Assembly: GCA_028554645.1 (NCBI GenBank)
Contig: JAQOOI010000027.1
Coordinates: 1-64,000, forward strand
Length of the DNA stretch: 64,000 nucleotides
Reading direction: 5' to 3'
Source of the DNA: Omphalotus guepiniiformis
Taxonomy: Eukaryota > Basidiomycota > Agaricomycetes > Agaricales > Omphalotaceae
The number at the start of each line of letters is the position of its first letter. Position 1 is the first letter of the stretch. A program made the translations under genes and the position numbers. Positions 23,950 through 34,240 of this stretch are shown piece after piece. Under the pieces are notes generated by a model. That model ran no database searches and was not told the origin of the DNA. It worked only from the letters and a program-made list of their open reading frames with translations.

Positions 23950-24351
23950 TGAGGAGACTCTAGAAGTAGTTGTACTTAATATGCTTTTGACATTGTATGC
24001 ACTGTATTATAGATTGGTTTTTTCCTTGCGGTATGTTAGCTCAAGTCTCAATAAATGTAAGTTCAATCGCTTGTGATCTTTTAGCCCGAATCATCACCCC
24101 GGTAGATCATATATTGAAACAGCTAACACATCGTGTATGTGCGCCGTGTACATACAAATAAAGGGAAAACATGGGAGGGGGGATAACAAGATTTTTATCC
24201 TTCATACAATAAGAGTGAGTCTAATAAGTAGTCTGTAAGAAATACAACACATCTGCAGGAGGACAAGGAGCAGTGAGACTCCTGTCTTACAGTTCATCTG
24301 CCTATCTACATAAATGAAATATAGAATGGTATCAATTTTGAGCAGTCGTTG
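23950..24351. other. 3' flank of the phosphatase gene; border to the transposon island
   Basis: About 400 bp of AT-rich DNA, probably the phosphatase 3' UTR and spacer. No gene is recognised. Everything to the right, to 64,000, is mobile-element sequence. Confidence 0.5.
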
Positions 24352-24990
24352 TCAAAGAGCCATGTAAGTCTGAGAGATCTTGCCTTGGTTGATTAATATT
24401 GTGCTCAATTCCCAACAGACTCTCTTCATCAGATGGAAGTGTAGTGAGACATTGTCATAGCCAGTCAATAGCGCAAACTGCTTGAACTGAACAATAAATG
24501 AAGCAAATGTTTCCACTCCAGTCTGGAATAGACTCATGAGCATAGCCTGAGCATTGAGATGCTCGTTCTTCATTCCAAATATAGTGCCAAAAGTCTGCAA
24601 TGATTCAGAGTTGGTACCTGTTTGCCTTGCATTATTAGAACCTCAAGGTTCTGATGGTACTGTTGCACCATGTCTGTGAGGTATGATAGTGCTAGCACAA
24701 TCTTTGAACTGTCTGAGGCATAAAGATTTGGCTTGGCACATAGAATCATCATTAACTGCATGACAGTCACCATTTTGTCCTGTCTGTATCAGTGAATAGC
24801 ACTGGTTTGCACAATTCAAGTTTCAACTCTTGTTGACCCTTGTGATGTAACTGATCCTGAGCAGGATATCAACTATTGCTGTTACTTTGAGCTGGAGGGC
24901 CTTGTGGGCCTTGAAAACCAAATGAAAATTGATTTGGTGGAGGCAGGAGTTCCGCAGGTGGCAAAAACCCTCCATTGCCTGCCGAAGGTC
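24352..24990 (-). pseudogene. Retrotransposon gag relic
   Basis: Minus-strand pieces in broken frames resemble the capsid part of an LTR-retrotransposon Gag. They include a Pro/Gln/Asn-rich N-terminus (about 24990-24880), then VLALSYLTDMVQQY, a short gap, and MKNEHLNAQ, ETFASFIVQFKQFALLTGYD and FHLMKRV (24600-24352). The element type cannot be named. It appears to be the sequence into which the Copia element inserted, but no target duplication was resolved. Confidence 0.5.
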
Positions 24991-25002
24991 TAATACGCAG
25001 TG

Positions 25003-25286
25003 ATTTCGAGTCAGAGATAGGGTGAGAGAGTGTGTGAGGGAGCAGAGCTAAAAGACAAAGGTTATAACCTCAGTGGTAGTTGAACACTATTATATTATAT
25101 GTATATACCTAAAAGACAAAGGTTATACTATAAATAAAGAATGAGTAAGAGATATAGAAAGAGAATGAAAAGACAACTTACACCTCAGTGATAGTTGAAC
25201 ACTGAGGTGTTGAGACATGTGTGACTACAATGTAACAAAGGTGTGATGTGCGTGACTACCTAGCCGATACACTCGTTTGTACAACA
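25003..25286 (-). mobile_element. 3' LTR of the interrupted Copia element (inner border sure, outer border approximate)
   Basis: Just outside the Copia coding end, the minus strand reads a polypurine tract (CGAGGGGGAG, 25296-25287), then TGTTGTACAAACGAG, a normal LTR start. The LTR runs down to about 25003 (ending ATCA), but the outer border and duplication are not certain. It has internal repeats: CTCAGTG(G/A)TAGTTGAACACT at about 25070 and 25186, and AAAAGACAAAGGTTATA at about 25051 and 25112. Confidence 0.6.
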
Positions 25287-25289
25287 CTC

Positions 25290-26268
25290 CCCCTCGAGTG
25301 AATGGCTAGTCGTGTTTACGAGTTAATGAAGTCCAAGCATAGAACGAAAACAAGTGAATTTAAAACGCGAAAGAGATTTTGTAAAAGTATCAGCAATCAT
25401 AAGAGAAGTAGGAACATAAGAAAGAGAAATATGACCTTAAGAAACAGTCTGGTGAATCCAATGAAAATGAATGTTAATATGCTTTGTACAAGCATGAAAA
25501 GTAGAGTCTTTAGATAAACAAATTGCACCCTGATTATCACAGTACAAGTCAAAAGGACCTTGATCTGCATCAGGCAAAATAGGACAAAGTTCCTCCAACG
25601 GCTTATTGATCCAAATCGCTTCCTTTGCAGCATGTGTGAGAGCAAGATATTCCGATTTGGTACTTGAGAGAGTAATGATTGGTTGTTTCTTGGTGCTCCA
25701 GGAGACAACACCACAAGACAACACCACAACCAATGAAGTAGGCGAATCTGGAAATAGAATGACGATGAGTCTGTGAAGCCCAATCAGCATCAGAGTAACC
25801 AGCCATATATAGCTGATCTCCTCCTAGCTCAAGCTTCAGGTCCCTAGTCCCTTTAAGGTACCTGAAAACATGTTGTACTGCCCTGAGATGTGTGATACGG
25901 GGATCCTCGAGATACTGAGAAAGTGTATTCACAGCAAAAGTGATGTCGGGACGGGTCATGATGCTGGCGTACATGAGAGAACCAACTGCTTCCCTGTACA
26001 GAGACTTCTCTGCAGGTGTAAGAGACTGTGGTGATACATGATCAACACCAGGTCCATGGGGGTATCAGCGATACAAGCATCCTGCAAGCCTATGTGCTCG
26101 ATAATCTGATCGATATAGGCATGCTGATCCAGATAGACTTTACGCTTTTCACGGTCATGAGTAGCACTCATACCGAGATACCAGCTGAATGATCCAAGAT
26201 CAACAAGTTCAAAGAACTCATTTAGCTGTTGTTTCGCACGAGCGTTCATCTCCTTGGAATCAGCCAGG
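25290..26268 (-). pseudogene. Copia pol segment 5: end of reverse transcriptase and RNase H
   Basis: The segment continues the Copia frame from DSKEMNARAKQQLNEF (26268 down). It runs through the connection domain (ELVDLGSFSWYLGMS, MTRPDITFAVNTLSQYLEDP, RYLKGTRDLKLELGG) into RNase H (YMAGYSDADWASQTHRHSIS, STKSEYLALTHAAKEAIW, DLYCDNQGAICLSKDS). Coding ends near 25437. The frame is broken at least twice. One break is a perfect 13-bp tandem duplication (25704-25729). Its 5' neighbour in the ancestral element is now at 34,080-34,240. Confidence 0.85.
25704..25729. repeat. 13-bp tandem duplication breaking Copia RNase H
   Basis: GACAACACCACAA occurs twice in a row (25704-25716 and 25717-25729). 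Removing one copy restores the Copia frame between the YFIGCGVVSW and STKKQPIITL portions, so this is a secondary mutation. Confidence 0.85.
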
Positions 26269-26370
26269 TATGCTGTTAAATAGTGGAAAATAAAAATCTT
26301 GACGATAGCATCCCTAGACCCATTGATACATATCAAACTGAAGCAGGTTAGGCTGTTTTACATCATATCA

Positions 26371-26564
26371 GATGCTCTTGTGTGCTATCGTCACTCACTC
26401 AGATGCTCTCGCGCGCTATTGTCACTCACTCAGATGCTCTTGTGTGCTATCGTCACTCACTCAGTTGCTCTTGCACACTATTGTCACTCACTCAGATGTG
26501 CTATTGTCACTCACTCAGATGTGCTATGGTCACTCACCTAGTTGCTCTCATGTGCCATTGCCAG
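26371..26564 (+). repeat. Subterminal tandem array in left arm (about 31-bp unit)
   Basis: Six to seven units share the core GTCACTCACTCAGATGCTC, with degenerate and two shorter (23-bp) units (26371-26564). The array is mirrored by the one at 27480-27709. Subterminal repeats of this kind serve as transposase binding sites in several DNA-transposon families, so that role is inferred. Confidence 0.85.
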
Positions 26565-27479
26565 TGAGCAATCTAAGCAAGTAATATGTAAAGGAGTGTA
26601 GTGAAGATAGTGCTATCAGCTAAATCAGAGCAATCTAAGCAAGTAATATGTAAAGGAGTGTAGTGAAATCAGTCACAAACTATTAGGATGCTATAAGCTA
26701 AATCAGTTCAAGTAACATGTAAAGAAGTGTAGTATAATCAGACACATACTGTTATGATACTGTGAACCAAATCAGAGCAATCAGAGCAAGCAATACTTGA
26801 ATGAGTTGTTACCTTTCTAATCATCAGGTGTGGTCATGTCACTTAATGAGGCTTTCTTTCTGGAATGGTTTAAACCTTTAGATGGCAACAACTCCACACA
26901 TTGATTACCCAATAGTGTTAGGATGTGGCAACTTAACAACTGAACTGCTTAAACAAGGCTAGGAAGTAATGCAGATCCTAACATAGTTGCCTTTTAGTCT
27001 AGTTTGTGGAGCACTCAGTCTTTCTAGTCACTAGTGCACTTTATAACAAATAGTAATGTGAAAATCTACTCATCTTTATTGGAATCATTATCCCACTTCT
27101 GGTTTTGTACATATTACTTGCTCTGATTGACCTTTAGCCATAATAGTTCTTTTCAGTTGAACTACATCCATTTATGTATCACTTGCTCTGATTGCTCTGA
27201 TCTAGCATATAGCATTATATTTAATCTCTGATGTTACTACACTCATTTATATATTGCCTGCTCTGGTTGCTCTGATTTGGCTTATAGTATCATAACAGTA
27301 TGTGTCTAGTTGTACTACACTCCTTTACATATTACTTGAACTGATTTAGCTTATAGCATCCTAATAGTTTGTGACTGATTTCACTACACTCCTTTACATA
27401 TTGCTTGCTTAGATTGCTCTGATTTAGCTGATAGCACTAATTTCACTCCACTCCTTTACATATTACTTGCTTAGATTGC

Positions 27480-27709
27480 TCACTGGCAATGGCACATGAG
27501 AGCAACTAGGTGAGTGACCATAGCACATCTGAGTGAGTGACAATAGCACATCTGAGTGAGTGACAATAGTGTGCAAGAGCAACTGAGTGAGTGACGATAG
27601 CATGTGAGAGCAACTGAGTGAGTGACGATAGTGCACGAGAGCATCTGAGTGAGTGACGATAGTGTGCGAGAGCATCTGAGTGAGTGATGATAGCGCAAAA
27701 GAGCATCTG
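27480..27709 (-). repeat. Subterminal tandem array in right arm (inverted copy)
   Basis: The reverse complement of the left array, with seven to eight units of the same GAGCATCTGAGTGAGTGAC core and one unit more than the left arm. The order of long and short units mirrors the left arm. Confidence 0.85.
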
Positions 27710-27766
27710 ATATGATGTGAAACAGCCTAATCTGCTTCAGTTTGATATGTATCAATAGGTCTAGGG

Positions 27767-28218
27767 TGTTACGAATGTTTTCTTTTTTCATCTTATCTCA
27801 TTGTTTGTACATATAGACACTTTTATTATCAGTAGATAGCATCTTAAGTTATAGATCTAGGGTTATATTAAATACACACGTAGGTAGCATGATGATCGAG
27901 ATCAAGCATGTAGACCTCAAGGCGATCACAATCATTAATGAAACACTTGAGGCGATCGAACTCATGGTAGACACACGGTGGATTAGTCAAGGGTTATAGC
28001 CCAGGGTTTAGGGTTTTATTTACGTATATAACAAGTCCGCTTAGGTAGATATTTCTTTAGCTTCGATCTTGTCAATAACTCCTCGAGTTTAGACTTGTAC
28101 TTAGCATACTTCCTTGTATCGTCTCTTTTCTCAATTCCACTTTCTGCTTTTCTCTTACTCGTGTGAAACTAAGATCATTGTGTTTGGTTATTTGAGTTTA
28201 TAACTCGAGTCGCTGACA
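27767..28218 (+). repeat. Gypsy-1 5' LTR
   Basis: 452 bp, TG...CA, followed directly by the primer-binding region. It contains the TATA box and the predicted transcript start described separately. A GGGTTTAGGG-like stretch is present at about 28000. Confidence 0.93.
28025..28070 (+). promoter_or_regulatory. Gypsy-1 core promoter and predicted transcript start
   Basis: TATATAA at 28025-28031 lies 32 bp upstream of TTAGCTTCGATCTT (28057-28070). That 14-mer is the exact reverse complement of the primer site. In self-priming elements the 5' end of the RNA pairs with the primer site, so the transcript should start at about 28057. The TATA spacing fits that independently. Confidence 0.7.
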
Positions 28219-28219
28219 T

Positions 28220-28233
28220 AAGATCGAAGCTAA
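28220..28233 (+). other. Gypsy-1 primer-binding site, self-priming type
   Basis: AAGATCGAAGCTAA begins two bases after the LTR. It does not look like a tRNA 3' end (no TGG) but is perfectly complementary to 28057-28070 within the LTR. This matches the self-primed mechanism known from the Tf1/sushi lineage. Confidence 0.75.
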
Positions 28234-28753
28234 CACAACTCACCCGACCAACACAATTCAAGTTTGCCTTCTTGTTGCTATTTCAGTAGCAAGTAAGTTT
28301 CTCTTCACCTTCACACGCTTACTTCGTTTTCTCCCTTTGATATTCGGGTTTCCGTCCGAATTAGGAATCTGTGCTCCATTAGAGTAATTGCGCCTATAGT
28401 ACAAACGAGTAACGTTGAGTCCGACTCGGTACTGGCAGCAGAAAGCATCGTCTGATAACCAACCTTCGGGGAGGGGACTTTGCACTTGGGGAACGAGGTG
28501 CACTCCTAGAAAGGCACGCCCAGGTTTACTCAGCAAGAGAGCACGGATTAGGAACTCGTTTATTAGAGGCAGAAAAGGTCCCGAAATCTCTTCGTGAGGT
28601 TACTGACGGACCGAAGTAAACTCTACCATTACGGAATCTTGGGGGAACTTTAGCAGTCTCTTTGAAGAAACTACTATCCCATCACCTGTCACACCTTCAT
28701 ACAAATCTCTTGCATCATCTCCCTATTCTACCCGACCTCATACTCCTATCAGA

Positions 28754-29647
28754 ATGTCTGAAATCGAAACTTCGCGAGGAAAATCACTCCTCAACAAACC
28801 CGATAACTTCACCGGCGTCAAATCCGAATTCAAGAATTGGCGTCGAAGACTCTTCACATATATCCGTGATAAGAAAAACGGTATCACGACCGACGATGAA
28901 AGGATTGATGTTGCGATCTCTTTCATGAATGGGAAGCTTGTAGACGGATGGGTCAATAATTACTATAATACCCATTTTGACCAAAACAACGAGAAGTGGC
29001 AGAAGGACTGGGCGCATTTCAAGCAAGCCTTGAACAAAGCGTTCCTAGATTCCGGCTTGCAGAGGACAGCACAGGAGAAGGTGGAGTTGTTGAAGCAGGG
29101 AGCAGGGACGGCGGAGGAGTATTTCCAGGAGTTGGAGATACTGTTGACGGAGGCGGATTACAAGAAGGATGACCCGTATGTGGTGCGGCTCATCGAGAAG
29201 GGCATTAACGAGAAAACTATTGATGCCATCTACACGAGGGACGAGTTGCCCAAAGTGTACGATGAATGGAAGGACGTAGTGATCAAGATTGATCAACTAT
29301 GGAGAAGGCGTCAGGAATGGCGCAAGAATCAGAATCAGAACCGACCGGTGTTTACGCCAAGAAGAGAAAGTCCGCAAAATGCGGCAGGAAGTGGTGATCG
29401 GAGAGATGCCACAGGAACAACCTTTGGGGGTACAGGTAAACCCATGGACATTGACGCGGCTCGAAGGAATGGGCAGTGTTTCAATTGCGGACAGAGGGGG
29501 CATATCTCGCGGGATTGTCCAGCGAAGCGGGGTCAGAGAGTGAGGCAGGTGAATGCGCAGGAAGAAGAGAAGAAAGAAGAACAGCCGCCGAGTTGGTTCT
29601 TAAACTGGTTGAAATCAGACACGGGTTTTGTCAAAGCTCAGAAGTGA
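28754..29647 (+). CDS. gag: Gypsy-1 Gag
   Basis: 297 residues. The capsid part (residues about 15-190: NFTGVKSEFKNWRRRLFTYI, DGWVNNYYNTHF, FKQALNKAFLDSG, EEYFQELEILLTEADY) is followed by an Arg-rich linker and one CCHC zinc knuckle (CFNCGQRGHISRDC, about residues 242-255). It assembles the virus-like particle and packages the RNA. Its reading frame is intact. The pol frame opens upstream of its stop, in the -1 frame relative to Gag, so pol is probably made by a -1 shift between about 29476 and 29647. The leader from LTR to ATG is 535 nt. Confidence 0.9.
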   Translation: MSEIETSRGKSLLNKPDNFTGVKSEFKNWRRRLFTYIRDKKNGITTDDERIDVAISFMNGKLVDGWVNNYYNTHFDQNNEKWQKDWAHFKQALNKAFLDSGLQRTAQEKVELLKQGAGTAEEYFQELEILLTEADYKKDDPYVVRLIEKGINEKTIDAIYTRDELPKVYDEWKDVVIKIDQLWRRRQEWRKNQNQNRPVFTPRRESPQNAAGSGDRRDATGTTFGGTGKPMDIDAARRNGQCFNCGQRGHISRDCPAKRGQRVRQVNAQEEEKKEEQPPSWFLNWLKSDTGFVKAQK

Positions 29648-32600
29648 ATACAGGTCCTTCTGAGTCGGAATCGGAACAGTCTAGTGTAGATCACGAAGAT
29701 AGCAATTTTCACTTTGTATTTAATCATCCTGAGAATAAATTTGCGTCAGTATCTACAAAAACCGATTCAAAACCTGTGAGAGAACGTTATCCGCCGAATT
29801 CACCAGAATGGATAGCGCAGAGAGTAAGGGAGGATGAGTCAGAACGAGCAGTGGGAATTTTGAGAGCATGGATGCCAACCTGTCGGGCCAGGGAAGCATC
29901 GGAAGAAACGGTTGCCCAGATCCGGTCATTGGACATTAGCGAAGCCGTCACAGCCGTAAAGTCACTCAAGAAAAACTTGCGGTTCGTAAAAGGTACTAAA
30001 GGCAGAGATCTCAAGCTGTCTGTTACAATCGATGACATCGAAAGTGGCAAGCAGATAGAGACATCGGCATTACTTGACAGTGGAGCAACGGGTTCTTGCG
30101 TCAATAAAGAATTCGTAGAGCGACATGGCTTAACTGTTAAGAGATTACCAGTAAAGATGCCGGTATACAATGCTGATGGTACCTTAAACGAGGACGGTTC
30201 AATTGAAGGATTCATAGAAGTCAGATTAGTAATGGGAGATCATGCGGAACGCATTGAACTTGCTGTTACAAATTTAGGCAAAACGGACATATTCCTGGGA
30301 CTCGATTGGTTAAGACGTCATAATCCCAATATAGATTGGAATGACTCAACCTTAAAGTTTGATCGATGTCCTAAGAAGTGTGGTTACATACCGTATTACC
30401 TAAAACCTGAATCCGATGCTGAAGTCCGGGAACTAGAAGAAGGGGATTGGTTGTTTTACCTGAATTGGGATGGATATCTTCGGAGTATGGACTTTGGAAA
30501 AGGCAAAAAGACTGAGTCAAAAGCAGACAAGTACGTCAATGAGTACAAGGATGTTTTTGATGAAGCCGATTTCCAAAATTTACCCGAACGAAGACCCTGG
30601 GACCATGCAATTGAACTGAAGCCAGACTTTACGCCAGTAGATTGCAAGGTCTATCCATTAAATCCTTCGGAACAGAAAGTTTTAGATGAGTTCATTAAGG
30701 AAAATCTGAAATCTGGACGAATTAGACCATCAAAGTCACCGATGGCCTCACCATTCTTCTTTGTGGCAAAGAAAGATGGGAAACTTCGACCTGTCCAGGA
30801 TTATCGAAAATTGAATGAAGCAACGATAAAGAACAAATACCCGTTGCCGCTCATTCAAGAACTCATTGATAAACTGAAGGATTCGAAAGTATTTTCGAAA
30901 ATGGATGTTCGATGGGGATACAATAATATCCGGATCAAAGAAGGTGATGAGTGGAAGGCGGCATTTAGGACTAATCGGGGGCTCTTTGAACCAACGGTTA
31001 TGTTCTTTGGTCTTACAAATTCTCCGGCGACCTTCCAAGCGTTTATGAATCATATCTTAAGGGATTTGATCAACGAAGGTCACGTCATGGTGTACTTAGA
31101 CGATATCTTGGTTTTCACAAATACAATCGAAGAGCACAAGTCAATTGTAAAACAGGTGTTAGACATATTACGACAACACAAGTTGTATCTTAGACCTGAA
31201 AAGTGCGAATTCGAGACCAGTAATGTTGAGTACCTTGGAGTGTTTGTAGGAAATGGACAAGTGCGGATGGATCCAAAGAAAGTTAAAGCGGTAAAAGAAT
31301 GGAAAATACCAGGAAACAAGAAGGAAGTACAGTCCTTCTTGGGTTTCTGCAACTTCTACCGACGATTTATCCGAGGATTTAGTCAAGTGGCGAAACCATT
31401 GTCATCACTGACCGGGAATTCAAAGTGGGAATGGACAGAGCAACAACAGCAGGCATTCGAAGAACTCAAAAGTAGAATTGCCGAAGAAGTTGTTCTAACC
31501 ATACCCCGTGATCATGGACAATTCAGAGTCGAGGCAGATTCATCAGATTATGCGAACGGAGCTGTCTTATCGCAAAAGATAGATGGAAAATGGTGGCCTA
31601 TTGCGTTCAGATCTAGATCTCTAAATGAAACGGAACGTAATTATGAGATCTATGATAAGGAAATGATGGCCATTATGGATTCCTTAGCAGATTGGAGACA
31701 GTATCTGATGGGTGCGGAAGAGTCATTTGAGATCTATACAGATCATCAAAATCTTCAGTATTTCAAAAAGCCTCAGAAATTGAATCGCCGACAAGCCCGA
31801 TGGATCACTGAATTATCCGAATACGACTTTACGTTGATTCATAAACCCGGAAAGTCAATGGGAAAGCCAGATGCATTGTCCAGGATGGCCAATCATGAGA
31901 CGGGGGAGAAAGACAATGAGGATGTGGTACTTTTAAAGCCGGAACTTTTTTCGATCAACAGACTAGAGATGCCCGAAGACGAGATCTTAGATCTTATCAA
32001 GAAAAAGTCAAAAGTGCGGGATAATCTAGTGAATAAGGCTTTAGAAGGAAAAGAGAAGGATTGGGTCGAGTCAGAGGAAGGAATTGTGACGTGGCAGGAT
32101 AGGATTTACGTGCCTATTGATAATAGGTTACGGGGAAAGATCATCGGACTACATCATGATACCGTTCTGACGGGACATCCAGGGCAGTTCAAAACCATGG
32201 AATTGGTGACGAGAAACTATTGGTGGCCGGGAATCACTCAGGATGTACGGAAATACGTTAAAGGGTGTGAAAAGTGTCAGGCCACTAAGATTCATCGAAC
32301 CAAACCAACAGGAACACTAGTCACAAACAATGTTCCACAAGGTCCCTGGGAAGTCATAGGAACGGATCTGATCGGAGAACTACCGGAAGCTGGAGGTTTT
32401 AATGCCATAAGTGTGACTGTGGACCATTTCACCAAACGAACACGTTTGGTACCCACACACATGTCGTTAACGTCTGAAGGAATGGCCAGAATCTATAGGG
32501 ACAAAATCTTTCCTATACATGGATTACCAAGAAAGATCATTCATGATCGGGGACCTCAATATCATTCCCGATTCATGAAGGAACTATACCGGTTATTAGG

Positions 32601-32673
32601 CATTCAGGGGAGTCACAACGGCATATCACCCACAGACGAATGGACAGACAGAACGGATGAACCAAGAGATTGA
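29476..32673 (+). pseudogene. pol: Gypsy-1 Pol: protease, RT, RNase H, integrase N-terminal part; frameshifted at the 3' end
   Basis: The open -1 frame runs from 29476 to 32673. Retropepsin is at about residue 200 (ALLDSGATGSCVNKEF). RT spans about residues 395-575, with FFGLTNSPATFQ and the catalytic YLDDILVF at about 540. RNase H begins at about 685 (VEADSSDYANGAVLSQ). The integrase zinc region is HHDTVLTGHPGQF...CEKCQATK (about 892-940), and the core has GTDLIGELP and IIHDRGPQYHS. The frame then slips by one base at about 32600-32620 (GGGG run after GIQ) and ends as SPTDEWTD. The other frame reads AYHPQTNGQTER through the same DNA, so one extra base is responsible. The remainder of integrase is in the next entry. 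Confidence 0.9.
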
Positions 32674-33568
32674 ACATTATCTCCGGTTATTCATCAATCA
32701 ACATCAGAACGACTGGCATGAATGGTTACCGACAGCAGAGTTTGTGTTGAATGACAGAATACACTCAGCGACGGGTGTCACTCCGTTCTATGCAGATATG
32801 GGACGACATCCGTATAAGGGAACAGCTCCAAGAACTCCGTCGGCAAATCCCACAGCACAGGAATTTGCCGATAAGATGATCAAGATCAGGGACGAAGTAG
32901 GGGCAGCGCTTAAGAAGGCAAAGGAAGACATGACTCGGTATTACAACAAGAAGAGGAAACCATCAGTCGAATATAAGCCTAATGACAAAGTATGGCTTGA
33001 AGCGACAAACCTGACTTCTGATCGACCAATGAAGAAGTTGGATGATAAACGATTTGGTCCTTTTGAAGTCGTAAAGAAAGTTGGAGCGACGTCGTATCAA
33101 CTAAAGATACCGAAGACTTGGAAGAGGATACATCCAGTCTTTAACGAAGTTCTACTGTCACCCTATCATCCGCCTGAATTCCCCGAGCAACCTAAGAATG
33201 ATAATCCGCCACCAGTGATAGAAGGAGAAGAACCGGAGTTCGAAGTGGAAGAGATAGTAGATTCAGGGAAATATAGGGGAGGGAGATTTGGATACAAAGT
33301 TCAATGGAAGGGATACTCGCGGCATGAACAAACATGGGAACCATTAGCAAACCTTGCAAACGCAAAAGAAGCAATCGAAGAGTTCCATAAAAAATTCCCC
33401 ACTAAACCACGACCACCTCAGTTAAGAAAGATTGAGGTCCCAATTTCCTTATTCCCGACATCATTGTTACGACCTATCCCTGAAGCATGTACGGAAGTAG
33501 TAGAAACAAAGAAGATGCCGACAGAAGCATTAGCAGTGAAGTTAGGACGATGGGGACATCGTCCCTAA
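32657..33568 (+). pseudogene. pol: Gypsy-1 Pol C-terminal part: integrase tail and chromodomain
   Basis: The frame opens after the one-base shift and contains the last integrase motif region (ERMNQEIEHYLRLF), then HDWHEWLPTAEFVLND-type sequence and FYADMGRHPYKG. The GPY/F-like module follows (DKRFGPFEVVKKVGATSYQL). Finally there is a chromodomain at residues about 198-250 (EVEEIVDSGKYRGGRFGYKV, QWKGYSRHEQTWEP). Chromodomains tether integration to modified histones. Without the upstream frame it has no start of its own. Confidence 0.88.
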
Positions 33569-33576
33569 GGAGGGGG
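33567..33576 (+). other. Gypsy-1 polypurine tract
   Basis: AAGGAGGGGG lies three bases before the 3' LTR, the normal place for plus-strand priming. Confidence 0.75.
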
Positions 33577-33579
33577 TCA

Positions 33580-34031
33580 TGTTACGAATGTTTTCTTTTT
33601 TCATCTTATCTCATTGTTTGTACATATAGACACTTTTATTATCAGTAGATAGCATCTTAAGTTATAGATCTAGGGTTATATTAAATACACACGTAGGTAG
33701 CATGATGATCGAGATCAAGCATGTAGACCTCAAGGCGATCACAATCATTAATGAAACACTTGAGGCGATCGAACTCATGGTAGACACACGGTGGATTAGT
33801 CAAGGGTTATAGCCCAGGGTTTAGGGTTTTATTTACGTATATAACAAGTCCGCTTAGGTAGATATTTCTTTAGCTTCGATCTTGTCAATAACTCCTCGAG
33901 TTTAGACTTGTACTTAGCATACTTCCTTGTATCGTCTCTTTTCTCAATTCCACTTTCTGCTTTTCTCTTACTCGTGTGAAACTAAGATCATTGTGTTTGG
34001 TTATTTGAGTTTATAACTCGAGTCGCTGACA
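33580..34031 (+). repeat. Gypsy-1 3' LTR
   Basis: 452 bp, same ends and apparently the same sequence as 27767-28218. It is followed by the target duplication TAGGG. Confidence 0.93.
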
Positions 34032-34079
34032 TAGGGGTGCTATCGTCAAGATTTTTATTTTCCACTATTTAACAGTATA

Positions 34080-34240
34080 GCCAGGAATACAAAAACGTCA
34101 GTTGCACTAGCAATGATGCTCTATGCTGTACCGTCCAGCTTGTAGTACACCGCCTCATCAGCCTGGCTCTTGACATAACCCATTTCACCACAAATCTTCT
34201 CCTCTTTCACCCGAGTCCACTCATGAGCACCTTGCTTCGT
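34080..34240 (-). pseudogene. Copia pol segment 4: middle of reverse transcriptase
   Basis: The minus strand reads TKQGAHEWTRVKEEKICGEM, GYVKSQADEAVYYKLDG, IIASATD and FVFLA. It has one in-frame stop and a YVDD-like position degraded to ATDVF. It joins segment 3 through KSLYG|TKQGAHEW once the solo LTR is removed, and segment 5 through FLA|DSKEM once the fold-back element is removed. Confidence 0.85.

Larger units (their letters stand above)
27767..34031 (+). mobile_element. Gypsy-1: chromodomain LTR retrotransposon with seemingly identical LTRs
   Basis: 5' LTR 27767-28218 and 3' LTR 33580-34031 are both 452 bp, begin TGTTACGAATG and end GCTGACA. I saw no difference between them by eye. The target duplication is TAGGG (27762-27766 and 34032-34036). 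Inside are a leader with a self-complementary primer site, gag, and a pol of protease, reverse transcriptase, RNase H, integrase and C-terminal chromodomain, then a polypurine tract. The order RT-RH-IN and the chromodomain place it among Ty3/Gypsy chromoviruses. It sits within the right arm of the fold-back element. Matching LTRs imply recent insertion, yet the integrase frame is already broken. Confidence 0.93.
26269..34079. mobile_element. Fold-back/long-TIR element, 1.54 kb, split by a Gypsy insertion
   Basis: Without the Gypsy element (27,767-34,031 plus one target copy) the element is 26269-27766 joined to 34037-34079, about 1,541 bp. Its ends are inverted copies: left TATGCTGTTAAATAGTGG, right end reversed TATACTGTTAAATAGTGG. 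The inverted arms are about 530 bp each, enclosing roughly 400 bp. It is flanked by the 6-bp repeat GCCAGG (26263-26268 and 34080-34085). Excision in silico restores the Copia codons FVFLA|DSKEM. Each arm holds an array of roughly 31-bp repeats and copies of a unit containing AATATGTAAAGGAGTGTAGT. No coding capacity was seen, so it must be mobilised by another element's enzyme. The superfamily is not identified. Confidence 0.85.

Noticed and set aside
26371..27709. Arrays of about 31-bp repeats with short variable parts look superficially like CRISPR arrays
   Set aside because: Units are directly adjacent with no unique spacers, the two arrays mirror each other inside inverted arms, and the genome is eukaryotic.
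27990..28015. TTTAGGG-like stretch in the Gypsy-1 LTR as a telomeric repeat
   Set aside because: Only about two imperfect units occur, identically in both LTRs. It is part of the LTR, not a telomere.
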